Source: Pediococcus acidilactici
GTDB lineage: Bacteria > Bacillota > Bacilli > Lactobacillales > Lactobacillaceae
Assembly: GCA_024970065.1 (NCBI GenBank)
Contig: CP103908.1
Coordinates: forward strand, 248,001 to 312,000
Direction of reading: 5' to 3'
DNA length: 64,000 bases
Shown: piece after piece, positions 10,671 through 19,358 of the stretch
Numbering within the stretch: position 1 is the first letter of the stretch
How the letters are laid out: the number at the start of each line of letters is the position of its first letter
Notes under the pieces: generated by a model
Told to the model about the DNA's origin: nothing
Seen by the model: only the letters and a program-made list of their open reading frames with translations
Database searches by the model: none
Made by a program: the position numbers and the translations under genes

Positions 10671-11258
10671 TTAGGAATCCTGTAAAATAGCCGCGACCCG
10701 GCGTTTTAAGTCTGGAACCACTTGTTCTTCAAACCATGGATTTCTTGCCAACCAGATATTATTTCTGGGTGAAGGGTGGACTAGTGGAAAATACTTTGGT
10801 AAGAACGATTGGTAATTTTTTACCAACTCCGTGGTGGTCGTCTTCGGAGTGGTTTTTAAGTAATAACGTTGCGAGTAAGCACCAATCAATAAGGTTAATT
10901 GGATATTAAGCATGGCAGCCACCATCTGGGGATGCCATTTTTCAGCAACGGCCTTACGGGGAGGAATATCCCCGCTTTTACCTTTTCCGGGATAGTAAAA
11001 ATCCATTGGCAGAACGGCGATTTTGCCAGAATTGTAAAAGGTCTCGCGTGAAATGCCCATCCAGTCCCGAAGCCGATCGCCACTCTTGTCATTCCAGATG
11101 ATTTCTGTATCCTGCACGCGTTTGCCGGGCGCTTGACCGACAATCAGGATTCGCGCTTGGGGATTGAGCATGTAAATGGGGTGCCATCCTTTTTCAGTAA
11201 AGACGGCATTTTGGGGGTCTTGCATGATTTCTTTGAAAAACGGCATTTGGTAATCCAA
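10671..11258 (-). CDS. Uracil-DNA glycosylase-superfamily protein
   Basis: A protein of 195 residues. ILIVGQAPGKRVQDTEI carries the GQAPG water-activating motif of the superfamily, and LVHPSPRNNIW contains the HPSP-type DNA-intercalation motif near the C-terminus. This predicts uracil excision from DNA (base-excision repair) or a related base specificity. The start is a TTG at 11258 with AAGGAG 7 nt upstream; frames extending further upstream lack a ribosome site. There are no Fe-S cysteines as in family 4. It stands alone, divergent from the metal ABC operon. Confidence 0.8.
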   Translation of the reverse strand: MDYQMPFFKEIMQDPQNAVFTEKGWHPIYMLNPQARILIVGQAPGKRVQDTEIIWNDKSGDRLRDWMGISRETFYNSGKIAVLPMDFYYPGKGKSGDIPPRKAVAEKWHPQMVAAMLNIQLTLLIGAYSQRYYLKTTPKTTTTELVKNYQSFLPKYFPLVHPSPRNNIWLARNPWFEEQVVPDLKRRVAAILQDS

Positions 11259-11309
11259 GCAAATTCTCCTTTCTATTAGGAAACTATCTTCAGTATACAT
11301 CATTGAAAA

Positions 11310-11345
11310 CGTTATCTTGAGAATAACGCTAGCAACTAGCGCGTT
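11310..11345. promoter_or_regulatory. Two adjacent inverted repeats in divergent promoter region
   Basis: CGTTATCTTGAGAATAACG (11310-11328) is a 19-bp dyad with 6-bp perfect arms. It is followed by CGCTAG-CAA-CTAGCG (11327-11341). They lie between the glycosylase and metal-transport genes, upstream of the -10 box TATAAT at 11352. Their role is unknown. Confidence 0.4.
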
Positions 11346-11351
11346 CTTTGT

Positions 11352-11387
11352 TATAATTATCAGAGTAAATAGTAATGATTACTCTTT
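11352..11387 (+). promoter_or_regulatory. -10 box and Zur-like operator of metal ABC operon
   Basis: TATAAT (11352-11357) is followed by a dyad at 11367-11387. Its core is AGTAAT-G-ATTACT and the flanks are AAAT and TTT. It matches the Bacillus Zur box (AAATCG-TAATNATTA-CGATTT) at 18 of 21 positions. Placement around +1 to +20 suits repression when zinc is plentiful. Confidence 0.6.
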
Positions 11388-11399
11388 AGGAGGAAGAAG

Positions 11400-12293
11400 A
11401 TGCGCTTAAGACGAAGTTGGGTAGCAGGACTAGTTTTGCTGCTAACTGGGGTAGTCTTGCTTGGAGGTTGTACGACAACTAAGCAGACTGATTCTAGCAA
11501 AATTCAAGTAGTTAGTTCGCTTAATTTTTATGGCGATGTCGCAAAAAAGGTTGGTGGCAAGTACGTTAAGGTAACGAACATTATTCAAAATGCAGCTACC
11601 GACCCGCATGATTTTGAACCAACGACTAAGACGGCCAAACTCATGGTGGATGCTGATTTAGTAATTGAAAACGGGATGGGGACGGATGCCTGGATGCAAC
11701 GGATCACTCCTCATAAAAAAGGGCTTCAGGTAATTAACCTGGGTCATTTGATGAATAAAAAGGACGGCGAAAATCCCCATTTATGGTACGATTTAGCAAC
11801 TATGAAACGCTTAGCGAACCAGGTGGCTAAACAGTTAAGCAAGAAAGACCCGCAACACCGTGAATTCTATCAGCAAAATGCTCAGAAATACGTCAAATCA
11901 TTGCAACCAATCCAAAAGAAGATTGACGAAATTAAACAACAAAGTTCGGGAAGAAAAGTTGCGGTTACCGAGCCAGTTTATGACTACACCCTGCACGAAT
12001 TGGGCTACCAAATTAGCGACCGGAAATTTGCGCTTGCAATTGAAAACGAGACGGATCCTTCGCCAAAAACGGTGGAAAGCTTGCAACAAGATCTTAAGCA
12101 GCGTCGGGTGCAGTTCATCGTTAACAACCAACAAACTGGTAATAAAGTAATTGACGAAGTCCTAAAGATGGCTAAAAAACATCACGTTCCCGTCGTCAAC
12201 GTTACGGAAACGATGCCGGACGACAAATCTTATCAAGAGTGGATGATTAGCCAACTAGATCAAATTAGTAAAATAATAAGAGGGAAAAATTAA
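11400..12293 (+). CDS. znuA: Metal (Zn/Mn) ABC transporter, substrate-binding lipoprotein
   Basis: A 297-residue cluster A-I binding protein. The signal peptide ends in LLGGC, with Cys24 as the lipid-anchored residue. Likely metal ligands are the histidines in DPHDFEP and NPHLWYD, an acidic position in TEPVYDYT, and a C-terminal aspartate in the TETMPDD region. There is no His-rich loop. The third ligand being Glu rather than His is more usual for manganese-type proteins, while the promoter carries a Zur-like box, so metal choice is open. AGGAGGAAG precedes the ATG. It is the first gene of a three-gene operon whose stop overlaps the next ATG. Confidence 0.88.
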   Translation: MRLRRSWVAGLVLLLTGVVLLGGCTTTKQTDSSKIQVVSSLNFYGDVAKKVGGKYVKVTNIIQNAATDPHDFEPTTKTAKLMVDADLVIENGMGTDAWMQRITPHKKGLQVINLGHLMNKKDGENPHLWYDLATMKRLANQVAKQLSKKDPQHREFYQQNAQKYVKSLQPIQKKIDEIKQQSSGRKVAVTEPVYDYTLHELGYQISDRKFALAIENETDPSPKTVESLQQDLKQRRVQFIVNNQQTGNKVIDEVLKMAKKHHVPVVNVTETMPDDKSYQEWMISQLDQISKIIRGKN

Positions 12294-12973
12294 TGACGGA
12301 GACATTGGTTCAAGTACACGACTTAACGGTCGAATTTCCGGGACAAAAGCTTTTCAATCATTTAAGCTTTAACATTGACCGGGGCGAATTTTTAAGTGTA
12401 ATTGGTGAAAATGGGGTCGGCAAGACCACCTTAATTAGGACGTTGTTGCACCAAGTTAAGCCTACCCACGGAGAGATTAAGTTTCGGTCGGCAGTGAACA
12501 TTGGGTACGTGCCTCAATTTAGAAATATTGACCGAGACTATCCGTTATCCATTCGGGACTTTGTAGCCCTAAATTTGCAAGAAAGTCGGTTACCGTGGTT
12601 ATCCAAAAAAGAACGCCAGCAACTAGACAAAATTTTGCAAGAAACGGGCTTGGTGGAAATCCAAAACACCCGGATGGGACGGGCATCTGGTGGACAAAAG
12701 CAAAGGGCGTATTTAGCTCAGGCGTTGGTCGATCAGCCCGATTTGTTAATCTTAGACGAGTCTACTGCAAGTTTGGATAGCGTCCGTAAATACGAACTAT
12801 TTGACTTAGTGCAACATTTTAATCGGCGGCACGGGTTAACTGTACTATCAATTACGCACGATTTCGATTTAATGAAAAAATATTCCGACAAGTACTTATT
12901 GTTGAAAGAAGACCGGTGCGCGTTGGGCGAAGTCAGCGATATTCACAGTGAGGAGGATTTGCCCAATGTTTAG
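12293..12973 (+). CDS. znuC: Metal ABC transporter ATPase
   Basis: A 226-residue ABC ATPase. Walker A is GENGVGKT, the signature ASGGQKQR, Walker B LLILDEST, and the H-loop histidine is in SITHD. Its ATG overlaps the stop of the binding-protein gene by one base, and the downstream permease overlaps its 3' end, so the three are translationally coupled. It powers import of Zn2+ or Mn2+ at the cytoplasmic face of the membrane. Confidence 0.93.
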   Translation: MTETLVQVHDLTVEFPGQKLFNHLSFNIDRGEFLSVIGENGVGKTTLIRTLLHQVKPTHGEIKFRSAVNIGYVPQFRNIDRDYPLSIRDFVALNLQESRLPWLSKKERQQLDKILQETGLVEIQNTRMGRASGGQKQRAYLAQALVDQPDLLILDESTASLDSVRKYELFDLVQHFNRRHGLTVLSITHDFDLMKKYSDKYLLLKEDRCALGEVSDIHSEEDLPNV

Positions 12974-13754
12974 TTTTGAATTTATGCAAAATGCCTACAT
13001 CGCCGGAACCTTCATCGCCATCATTTGTGGGATTATGGGAGTATACGTAGTGGGTCGTAACATGTCGTTCTTGTCCCACATGCTTTCAGAAATTGGATTT
13101 TCTGGGGCGGCGTTCGGAATTTTTATGGGATGGCAAGCCTTAACGGGGATGTTGCTGTTTACCATTGTGAGCTCAATTTTGATTGGTAAAATGAGTATGC
13201 AAGCTTCACGACGAGAATCGGCAATTTCGGCAGTTTCTAGTTTGTTTTTGGGGCTTGGAATCTTATTTCTTTCAATTTCAAACAAAAACGTCAGTTACGC
13301 TACTAACATTTTGTTTGGGAGCGTAATTGGGATTGGTCGGTCGGAAGTTCGCCAAGTATTGTTGCTCACCATCGTGGCCTTAGCCTTCATTTTATTGATG
13401 TACCGACCACTTAAATTTGACTCGTTTGACCATGTAGGTGCTTCTGTAAAGGGGATCCACACGAACTTCATTTCAATTATCTTTTTAGTGGTACTAGCGT
13501 TAAGCGTTAGTACGGCAGCCCAAATTGTGGGTTCGTTGTTAATTTTCGTGTTACTAACGTTACCGGCGGCTGCCGCAAAAATTGTGGCTAAAACGGTGAG
13601 TGGCATGATGTTGTTTGCGGTAGGCGCCGCTTTGGTAGGCGTTTGGCTAGGACTCTACTTGGGCTACGTAACGAGTTGGCCAGTAAGTTTCTTCATTGCT
13701 TTAATCGAATGCGTAGTGTACTTTGGAGCAATGTTACTGGGAAGAAAAGATTAG
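12966..13754 (+). CDS. znuB: Metal ABC transporter permease
   Basis: A 262-residue polytopic protein of the ABC-3 family (ZnuB/MntB), with about eight hydrophobic segments. Typical stretches are GIMGVYVVGRNMSFLSHMLSE and SLLIFVLLTLPAAAAKIVA. The ATG at 12966 has GAGGAGG upstream, inside the end of the ATPase gene. The 23-bp hairpin at 13788 follows. Confidence 0.92.
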   Translation: MFSFEFMQNAYIAGTFIAIICGIMGVYVVGRNMSFLSHMLSEIGFSGAAFGIFMGWQALTGMLLFTIVSSILIGKMSMQASRRESAISAVSSLFLGLGILFLSISNKNVSYATNILFGSVIGIGRSEVRQVLLLTIVALAFILLMYRPLKFDSFDHVGASVKGIHTNFISIIFLVVLALSVSTAAQIVGSLLIFVLLTLPAAAAKIVAKTVSGMMLFAVGAALVGVWLGLYLGYVTSWPVSFFIALIECVVYFGAMLLGRKD

Positions 13755-13787
13755 AACACTTCGATATTCGGTATGAATTAAAAAACT

Positions 13788-13840
13788 AACTAAATTAGGG
13801 GATTAGTCGCAAGTTCAGCGATTGATCCCCTAATTTAGTT
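13788..13840 (+). terminator. 23-bp hairpin after metal ABC operon, related to repeat family
   Basis: AACTAAATTAGGGGAT pairs with ATCCCCTAATTTAGTT, extended by AGTCGC/GCGATT with two wobble pairs; the loop is AAGTTCA. There is no T-run after it. The stem resembles the inner stem of the 49.15-kb repeat, so it may belong to the same family while ending the operon. Confidence 0.65.
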
Positions 13841-13998
13841 GAGCGAAGAAATTGGGAGATTGGGGCACGTTTTGGCTGTGCGACAACCAGTTGGATCTTT
13901 TGCCTAATATATTTAAATTTAACGATTGCGCCGGGCTATTTTTTGTTCTGCTTAATCTTTATGAAGTTTAGTAATAAATTCTATTAAGGTTTTCGCCT

Positions 13999-14011
13999 AA
14001 ACCCGAACATT
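13999..14011 (+). promoter_or_regulatory. PurBox upstream of purR
   Basis: AAACCCGAACATT contains the CCGAAC core and flanks of the Gram-positive PurBox (AWWWCCGAACWWT), just upstream of TATGAT (14027-14032). Autoregulation by PurR is likely. Confidence 0.6.
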
Positions 14012-14084
14012 GTCCTTGAACTGTGGTATGATATTGGTTAATGAGAACAATTTTCTAATAGACAAACGAAGTGGAGTGAAAGCA

Positions 14085-14921
14085 ATGAAACTGAAGCGTA
14101 GTGAACGGCTGATTGATATGACTAACTACCTTATTAATCATCCCCGCACACTAATAACTTCTGGATTTTTCGTTAAGCGATATTCATCCGCTAAATCTTC
14201 GATTAGTGAAGATTTATCAATTATGAAATCAACTTTAGCAAAAAGACAGTTAGGAACCATTGAAATTACTAATGGAGCAGCCGGTGGAATTAAATATTTA
14301 CCAGGAATTGGAAAAGCAGAGGCCCAAAGGGTTATTCAGGATTTGACGGAACAACTTTCTGATCCGGATCGCAAGCTGCCTGGTGGATATCTATATATGT
14401 CCGATTTATTGGGTCACCCGGACACCTTGCGTGCAATTGGGCGGATGCTAGCCAGTGAGTACGTATTTTCCGACGTTGACGCGGTAATGACCGTAGAAAC
14501 TAAGGGAATCCCGCTAGCTCAAGCAGTAGCTAATTATTTAAACGTTCCGTTCATCATCGTGCGGCACGAATCGGTAATTACGGAAGGATCGACAATTTCG
14601 GTCAATTACGTATCCCGTTCTTCGGAACGCATCCAAAAAATGGAGCTTTCTAAACGCAGTTTACAACGCGGGATGAAGGTTTTAATTGTGGATGACTTCA
14701 TGAAGGGTGGCGGCACCGTTCATGCAATGGTTGATTTGCTGAAAGAATTTGAAGCAGAATTGATTGGAATTTCGGTTTTAGCTGAAGGAACTTATAAAGG
14801 GCAACGGGCAATTGAAGATTTTACTTCGTTGTTAAACGTGGATACTTCCCAAGCCGGACAAGTTCGAATTAAGGCCGGAAACTATTTTGAAAGAAATTTT
14901 AAAGAAGACACTAAGGAGTAA
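14085..14921 (+). CDS. purR: Purine operon repressor PurR
   Basis: 278 residues. The N-terminal winged helix (residues about 1-75, [16 protein letters not shown]) is fused to a phosphoribosyltransferase-like domain. Its PRPP-binding loop is [13 protein letters not shown]. In this Gram-positive family PRPP is the effector and the PurBox the target; boxes are seen before this gene and before the purine permease at 56.9 kb. The start is the ATG at 14085 with GGAGTG upstream; a longer frame lacks a ribosome site. glmU follows after 8 nt. Confidence 0.94.
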   Translation: MKLKRSERLIDMTNYLINHPRTLITSGFFVKRYSSAKSSISEDLSIMKSTLAKRQLGTIEITNGAAGGIKYLPGIGKAEAQRVIQDLTEQLSDPDRKLPGGYLYMSDLLGHPDTLRAIGRMLASEYVFSDVDAVMTVETKGIPLAQAVANYLNVPFIIVRHESVITEGSTISVNYVSRSSERIQKMELSKRSLQRGMKVLIVDDFMKGGGTVHAMVDLLKEFEAELIGISVLAEGTYKGQRAIEDFTSLLNVDTSQAGQVRIKAGNYFERNFKEDTKE

Positions 14922-14929
14922 TTGTAGCA

Positions 14930-16336
14930 ATGGTGAAAAGTACGATTATTTTAGCAGCGGGTCAAGGAACCCGGATGAAGTCAAAATTATATAAGGTATT
15001 ACATCCCGTTTGCGGTAAAGCGATGGTGGACCACGTTTTAACCCAAGTTGAAAAAACGGATATGGACCACGTGGTTACCGTAATTGGTCACGGTGCAGAA
15101 AAAGTTCGGGAATTGCTTGGGGACCGGACGGAATACGCGGTTCAAAAGGAACAACTTGGCACAGGGCACGCCGTTTTACAAGCCGAAGACATTTTAGGTG
15201 ACAAAGACGGGATTACGATGATTGTTAGTGGCGACACACCGTTGTTTACCGCTAAAACTTTTGAAAACTTATTTGAATATCATCGTCAAAAGGGCGCTGC
15301 GGCTACAATTCTCACTGCGCGGACCGATAATCCGTTCTCCTACGGCCGGATTGTGCGTAACGACCTTGGGGTGGTGGATAAGATTGTTGAACAAAAGGAT
15401 GCCACTCGTGAAGAAGCAGAAATCACGGAAATTAATACCGGAGTTTACTGTTTTGACAATCAGAAATTGTTCAAGGCTTTGCACCAAGTTAAAAATGACA
15501 ATGCTCAAGGAGAATACTACCTTCCTGACGTAATTGGAATTATGAAGGCGGCTGGTGAAATTGTCGCAGCTTACGAAATGGATGACTTCAGCGAATCAAT
15601 GGGAGTTAACGACCGGGTGGCCCTTTCGAAGGCAACTAAGGTAATGCAACAACGCATCAACGAAGTACACATGCGTAATGGAGTAACCATTGTGGATCCG
15701 GAAAATACATACATTGATTACGGGATTGAAATTGGCGCTGACACCGTAATTGAACCAGGAGTTCAACTACAAGGTCAAACCAAGATTGGTTCGGACTGCG
15801 TAATTGGTGCACATTCTAAGATCGTAGACTCAACTATTGAAGACCGGGTTACGGTTACCTCTTCACAAATTGAACAGGCCATCATGCACCACGACAGCAA
15901 TATTGGACCAAATAGCCACTTGCGTCCAAAAGCTGAAATTGGCGAATTTGTGCACGTCGGTAATTACTGTGAAGTTAAGAATGCTAAATTGGGGGCCCGG
16001 ACTAAGATGGGCCACTTAAGCTATGTTGGGGATGCAGATGTAGGTACGGATATCAACATTGGTTGTGGCGTGGTATTCGTTAACTACGATGGCATCAACA
16101 AGCATCACACTACGGTGGGTGACTACTCGTTCATTGGTAGCAACGCCAACATCGTGGCCCCAGTTAAATTAGCGGACCACAGCTACGTAGCTGCTGGTTC
16201 AACCATCACTGGCGACGTTAACCAATACGAAATGGGAATTGCCCGGGGCCGGCAAGTTAACAAGGAAGGTTACTTCAAAAAACTTCCGGTTTACGAAGCA
16301 GCTTTAGAAGCTGAAAAAGAAAATCAACGTGATTAA
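14930..16336 (+). CDS. glmU: Bifunctional GlmU (GlcNAc-1-P uridyltransferase / GlcN-1-P acetyltransferase)
   Basis: 468 residues. The N-terminal nucleotidyltransferase has [21 protein letters not shown]-terminal left-handed beta helix of hexapeptide repeats carries the acetyltransferase site ([27 protein letters not shown]). It makes UDP-GlcNAc for peptidoglycan and teichoic acids. AAGGAG precedes the ATG. The last 74 bp plus 30 bp of downstream sequence are duplicated at 19715-19818 with two mismatches. This upstream copy keeps the full reading frame but has lost the second arm of its terminator, which survives only at the downstream copy. Confidence 0.96.
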   Translation: MVKSTIILAAGQGTRMKSKLYKVLHPVCGKAMVDHVLTQVEKTDMDHVVTVIGHGAEKVRELLGDRTEYAVQKEQLGTGHAVLQAEDILGDKDGITMIVSGDTPLFTAKTFENLFEYHRQKGAAATILTARTDNPFSYGRIVRNDLGVVDKIVEQKDATREEAEITEINTGVYCFDNQKLFKALHQVKNDNAQGEYYLPDVIGIMKAAGEIVAAYEMDDFSESMGVNDRVALSKATKVMQQRINEVHMRNGVTIVDPENTYIDYGIEIGADTVIEPGVQLQGQTKIGSDCVIGAHSKIVDSTIEDRVTVTSSQIEQAIMHHDSNIGPNSHLRPKAEIGEFVHVGNYCEVKNAKLGARTKMGHLSYVGDADVGTDINIGCGVVFVNYDGINKHHTTVGDYSFIGSNANIVAPVKLADHSYVAAGSTITGDVNQYEMGIARGRQVNKEGYFKKLPVYEAALEAEKENQRD

Positions 16337-16365
16337 TCATTACTAATTTGATCCCTCAAGCACGC
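16262..16365 (+). repeat. Left direct repeat (glmU 3' end) flanking AT-rich insert
   Basis: These 104 bp match 19715-19818 with two mismatches (16333 T/C, 16347 T/A). They comprise the last 75 bp of glmU and the first arm of its terminator, ending at CAAGCACGC, where the two copies diverge. Confidence 0.95.
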
Positions 16366-16444
16366 TGAGGTCACTTTTCTTAGAACTACAATTATTTTCT
16401 GAAATAATTAAATAAAAGCAGGTTTAAAAAGTTTGTTTATTTAT

Positions 16445-16486
16445 ATTAGGCAATCAATTTCCAATATTGGAAATCGATTGCCTAAT
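16445..16486. repeat. 42-bp near-perfect palindrome
   Basis: ATTAGGCAATC begins it and GATTGCCTAAT ends it; the centre is CCAATATTGG. Only one base pair is mismatched across 21. TTTTATT follows, so it may work as a terminator, and it stands where glmU transcripts would now need one. Confidence 0.7.
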
Positions 16487-16617
16487 TTTATTAATATGTG
16501 TATTATTTCAAGGGCTAATGGAGTTTTGCACAGCTTTAATTACTTTAGGCTTAGGGCTTTTAAATTCTATTTGATTATAGAACTTTTCAAACCTTTGTGT
16601 GGAAAAACGTATCTATA

Positions 16618-16673
16618 GGGCATTATCAGCAGATGTTTCCTTTTGGGGACATGTTCTGATGATGCCTTTTTCT
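16618..16673 (+). terminator. Terminator-like hairpin inside the AT-rich segment
   Basis: GGCATTATCAG pairs with CTGATGATGCC (one wobble), with an inner GTTTCC/GGGGAC, followed by TTTTTCTTTG. The 130 bp before it contain no credible gene, so it may end a lost gene. Confidence 0.65.
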
Positions 16674-16877
16674 TTGTAATAATAAATTCTTAAAGGGGTA
16701 TCTATTTATTGAGAATGTAAATAAAAAATTATTTCTAAATTGTTCCTTTCGCAATTTGAATAATGTAATTAAGAAGACAATTAGATAAAATCGGAGCTTC
16801 TTATCCCATTAGAAGTAAGTTGCTATTAATTTGTAGATAGATTTTAAGTGTTTATCAGCATAAATTTCATTAAAGTT
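16674..16877 (+). other. AT-rich spacer, nothing recognised
   Basis: There is no coding potential, hairpin or known site here. The promoter of the TetR gene follows. Confidence 0.4.
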
Positions 16878-16934
16878 TTGACTAATTTATTTTTAAATGA
16901 TACTATGACCATGCTTTTGTGACCGATTGGTCAC
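16878..16934 (+). promoter_or_regulatory. Promoter and palindromic operator of the TetR/ABC operon
   Basis: TTGACT (16878-16883), a 17-bp spacer and TACTAT (16901-16906) form a good sigma-A promoter. GTGACCGATTGGTCAC (16919-16934) has perfect 6-bp arms and lies just after the expected start of transcription, a standard place for TetR autorepression. Confidence 0.78.
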
Positions 16935-16962
16935 GGAAAACATTTCAGAAAGTAGGTATAAA

Positions 16963-17607
16963 ATGTCAGAGTCGATTGTGTCTAATTATGAACAGTGGTT
17001 AAACTTAGCAGAAATGCCTGAGAATAAGCGAAAAATTCTGGAAGCCACTATTAAACTTTATTCAAAACAGGGGATATCCAACACTTCGACCAGTCAAATA
17101 GCAAAAGAAGCTGGTTTATCAAAAGCTCTAATTTTTAAGTTCTTTACTAATAAACATGATTTAACGATGAACTTAATTACTCCTGTCTTGGATCATATAC
17201 TACCAGTTTTTACTTCCGATTTTTTTGGAGATCTTGAAAAAAACACAGAAGTAAAAGAGATTATCCGTTACATTGTTTTTAATCGTTATCAATTCCTCAT
17301 AGAAAATAAAGACATTGTCTTAATTTTTTTGTCAGAAATAATGGTAAACGAAGAGTTACAACAAAAATTTTTTTCGTATATTGATTCCAACAACAAAATT
17401 ATGTGGTTAAAAGAAAAGCCCCATTTTTTGAAGATTAATGAACAAATCACGTTATCGAGTTTATTTTTGACAATTGCTAGTCAGATTCTTATGCTGTTTG
17501 TTCAATGTACGATTTTTAATAAAGAAATGACTAAACAACAACAAAATCAACGCTTAGAAGAGATCGTTACCTTAATTTACAATGGGGTTAAAAATAGAAA
17601 GGAATAA
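16963..17607 (+). CDS. hrtR: TetR-family regulator, HrtR-like (haem-sensing candidate)
   Basis: 214 residues. The N-terminal TetR HTH is at residues about 22-65 (TSTSQIAKEAGLSKALIFKFF), followed by a helical ligand domain. The gene order TetR-permease-ATPase, the sizes, and the palindromic operator copy the Lactococcus lactis hrtRBA operon, in which HrtR releases DNA on binding haem through two histidines. His78 and His154 here have almost the spacing reported there (His72, His149). The start is the ATG at 16963, behind AAAGTAGG. Drug or peptide sensing is the alternative. Confidence 0.7.
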   Translation: MSESIVSNYEQWLNLAEMPENKRKILEATIKLYSKQGISNTSTSQIAKEAGLSKALIFKFFTNKHDLTMNLITPVLDHILPVFTSDFFGDLEKNTEVKEIIRYIVFNRYQFLIENKDIVLIFLSEIMVNEELQQKFFSYIDSNNKIMWLKEKPHFLKINEQITLSSLFLTIASQILMLFVQCTIFNKEMTKQQQNQRLEEIVTLIYNGVKNRKE

Positions 17608-17612
17608 CAGCT

Positions 17613-18668
17613 ATGTATCTTGCAATAAAAGAAATTTTACACAACAAACTTCGCTACAGTCTGGTCCTAGTTACAATTTTTCTTATATCTTTTATGGTCT
17701 ACTTTATGACAAGTCTAGCAATTGGTTTGGTACGAGATAATCGAACCGCAGTGGATAACTGGGATTCAACACGAGTAACACTTTCAAAATATTCAAATAA
17801 GAATTTAACAGCCTCTTTTATCACTGAGAATAAATATAAAGATAAACTGTCCGATGACGCGGTTCCCCTAGGATATATGTTCGCTGTAACAAATAAAAAA
17901 AATGATAACACGACAGTGAATGCTTCAATTTTTGCTCAAAATTGGAACAGCTTTATTGCTCCTAAATTAATTAAGGGTCACTATCCTAGAACTAAAAATG
18001 AAGTGGTTATTGATCAATCAATGAAAAATTATAATATCGGAATAGGTGATCATATACAGTTAAACGGAAGTACAGATGAATATAAAGTTGTTGGTCTAAC
18101 CAATAATAGTAAATTTTTTACCATACCCGTCATTTATACTGATTTATCCACCTATTGGAAACTACAACATACTGAAACAACCACAAAAACCATCTCAGCC
18201 ATTGTTCAAAAAAATAATGTTAATATTTCTGGAAAAGGATTAGTGACAGTAACTGCACAAGATATGATAAGTAATATTCCTGGCTACACACCAGAAGTAA
18301 ATGTGTTTATGGGGATGATTATTGCTTTAGTAGTAATTACTTGTTTAGTGGTCGGTATTTTCATTTACATTATCGTGATTCAGAAATTGGGACTTTATGG
18401 CATTATGCGTGCACAAGGTATTCAAGCCAAAACAATTATCTGGTCTCTATTTTGTCAAATATTCGTCTTATCAGGTATGGGCGTCTTACTAGCGCTTGTT
18501 GGTGTATGGGCAGTAAAATTTGTTTTACCATCAACACTTTTCTTCTATCCTAGCTGGCAAGCCTATTCTCTTCTAAGTTTAGCAATTATTATAATGGCTC
18601 TCTTAGGGGGACTATTCTCGTTGCCTAAAATTTTGAAAATTGATCCTATAGAAGCGATTGGAGATTAA
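17613..18668 (+). CDS. hrtB: ABC transporter permease, FtsX/MacB-like (HrtB-like)
   Basis: 351 residues. One N-terminal membrane segment (residues about 12-36) and an extracytoplasmic domain of about 190 residues lead to three C-terminal segments (from about 233). This is the four-segment type VII/FtsX layout. It begins 5 nt after the TetR gene and ends 3 nt before the ATPase gene, so it is one operon. By analogy with HrtB it would remove haem from the membrane. Strongly AT-rich codon use differs from the rest of the window. The fold class is sure; the substrate is inferred from gene order. Confidence 0.75.
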   Translation: MYLAIKEILHNKLRYSLVLVTIFLISFMVYFMTSLAIGLVRDNRTAVDNWDSTRVTLSKYSNKNLTASFITENKYKDKLSDDAVPLGYMFAVTNKKNDNTTVNASIFAQNWNSFIAPKLIKGHYPRTKNEVVIDQSMKNYNIGIGDHIQLNGSTDEYKVVGLTNNSKFFTIPVIYTDLSTYWKLQHTETTTKTISAIVQKNNVNISGKGLVTVTAQDMISNIPGYTPEVNVFMGMIIALVVITCLVVGIFIYIIVIQKLGLYGIMRAQGIQAKTIIWSLFCQIFVLSGMGVLLALVGVWAVKFVLPSTLFFYPSWQAYSLLSLAIIIMALLGGLFSLPKILKIDPIEAIGD

Positions 18669-18671
18669 ATT

Positions 18672-19358
18672 ATGAATTTAGTAAAAATGAAGAATGTCAC
18701 TAAGAAATATGGGAGCGGACATACGCTAACACAAGCTCTATTTCCTACTAATTTTGAATTGCAGGAAGGAGAGTTTGCTGCTATCATCGGGCCCTCAGGA
18801 TCAGGAAAAACAACTTTCTTAACCACACTGGGAAACTTGCAAACGCCAACTAGTGGACAAATAACCATAAAAAATAAAGATACAACACAGATGAATGAAA
18901 AAGAAAAAACAACCTTACGTTTTAAGGAGTTTGGCTTTATTTTGCAAGCGTCGAACCTGATTCCATTTTTGAATATTCAAGAACAGTTAGATTTAATAGA
19001 TCGTTTGGACAAGTCAAATTCAAAAAAAATGAATCGAGAAGAATTATTAGATTTGTTAGACCTAAAAAAGGTACTAAAATCTTATCCAAAAGATTTATCC
19101 GGTGGGGAGCGACAGAGAGCAGCAATTGCACGTGCTTTATACAATAACCCAAGCATCATATTAGCTGATGAACCCACAGCTAGCCTTGATACAGAACGTG
19201 CCCATCAAGTTGTTGATCTACTTGCACGAATTGCTCACGAATATAATCGGGGTGTGATCATGATTACTCACGACATGCGTTTATTAGATAAAGTCGACCA
19301 AGTTTACACTATGCAGGATGGAAAATTGTCACGTGGAAATGCTTTAGAATATGATTGA
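18672..19358 (+). CDS. hrtA: ABC transporter ATPase, LolD/MacB-like (HrtA-like)
   Basis: 228 residues. Walker A is GPSGSGKT, the signature LSGGERQR, Walker B ILADEPTA, with D-loop SLDT and the switch histidine in MITHD. The short form matches exporters partnered with FtsX-like permeases. It is coupled to the permease gene upstream and is the last gene of the insert. No terminator is evident directly after it. Confidence 0.85.
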   Translation: MNLVKMKNVTKKYGSGHTLTQALFPTNFELQEGEFAAIIGPSGSGKTTFLTTLGNLQTPTSGQITIKNKDTTQMNEKEKTTLRFKEFGFILQASNLIPFLNIQEQLDLIDRLDKSNSKKMNREELLDLLDLKKVLKSYPKDLSGGERQRAAIARALYNNPSIILADEPTASLDTERAHQVVDLLARIAHEYNRGVIMITHDMRLLDKVDQVYTMQDGKLSRGNALEYD

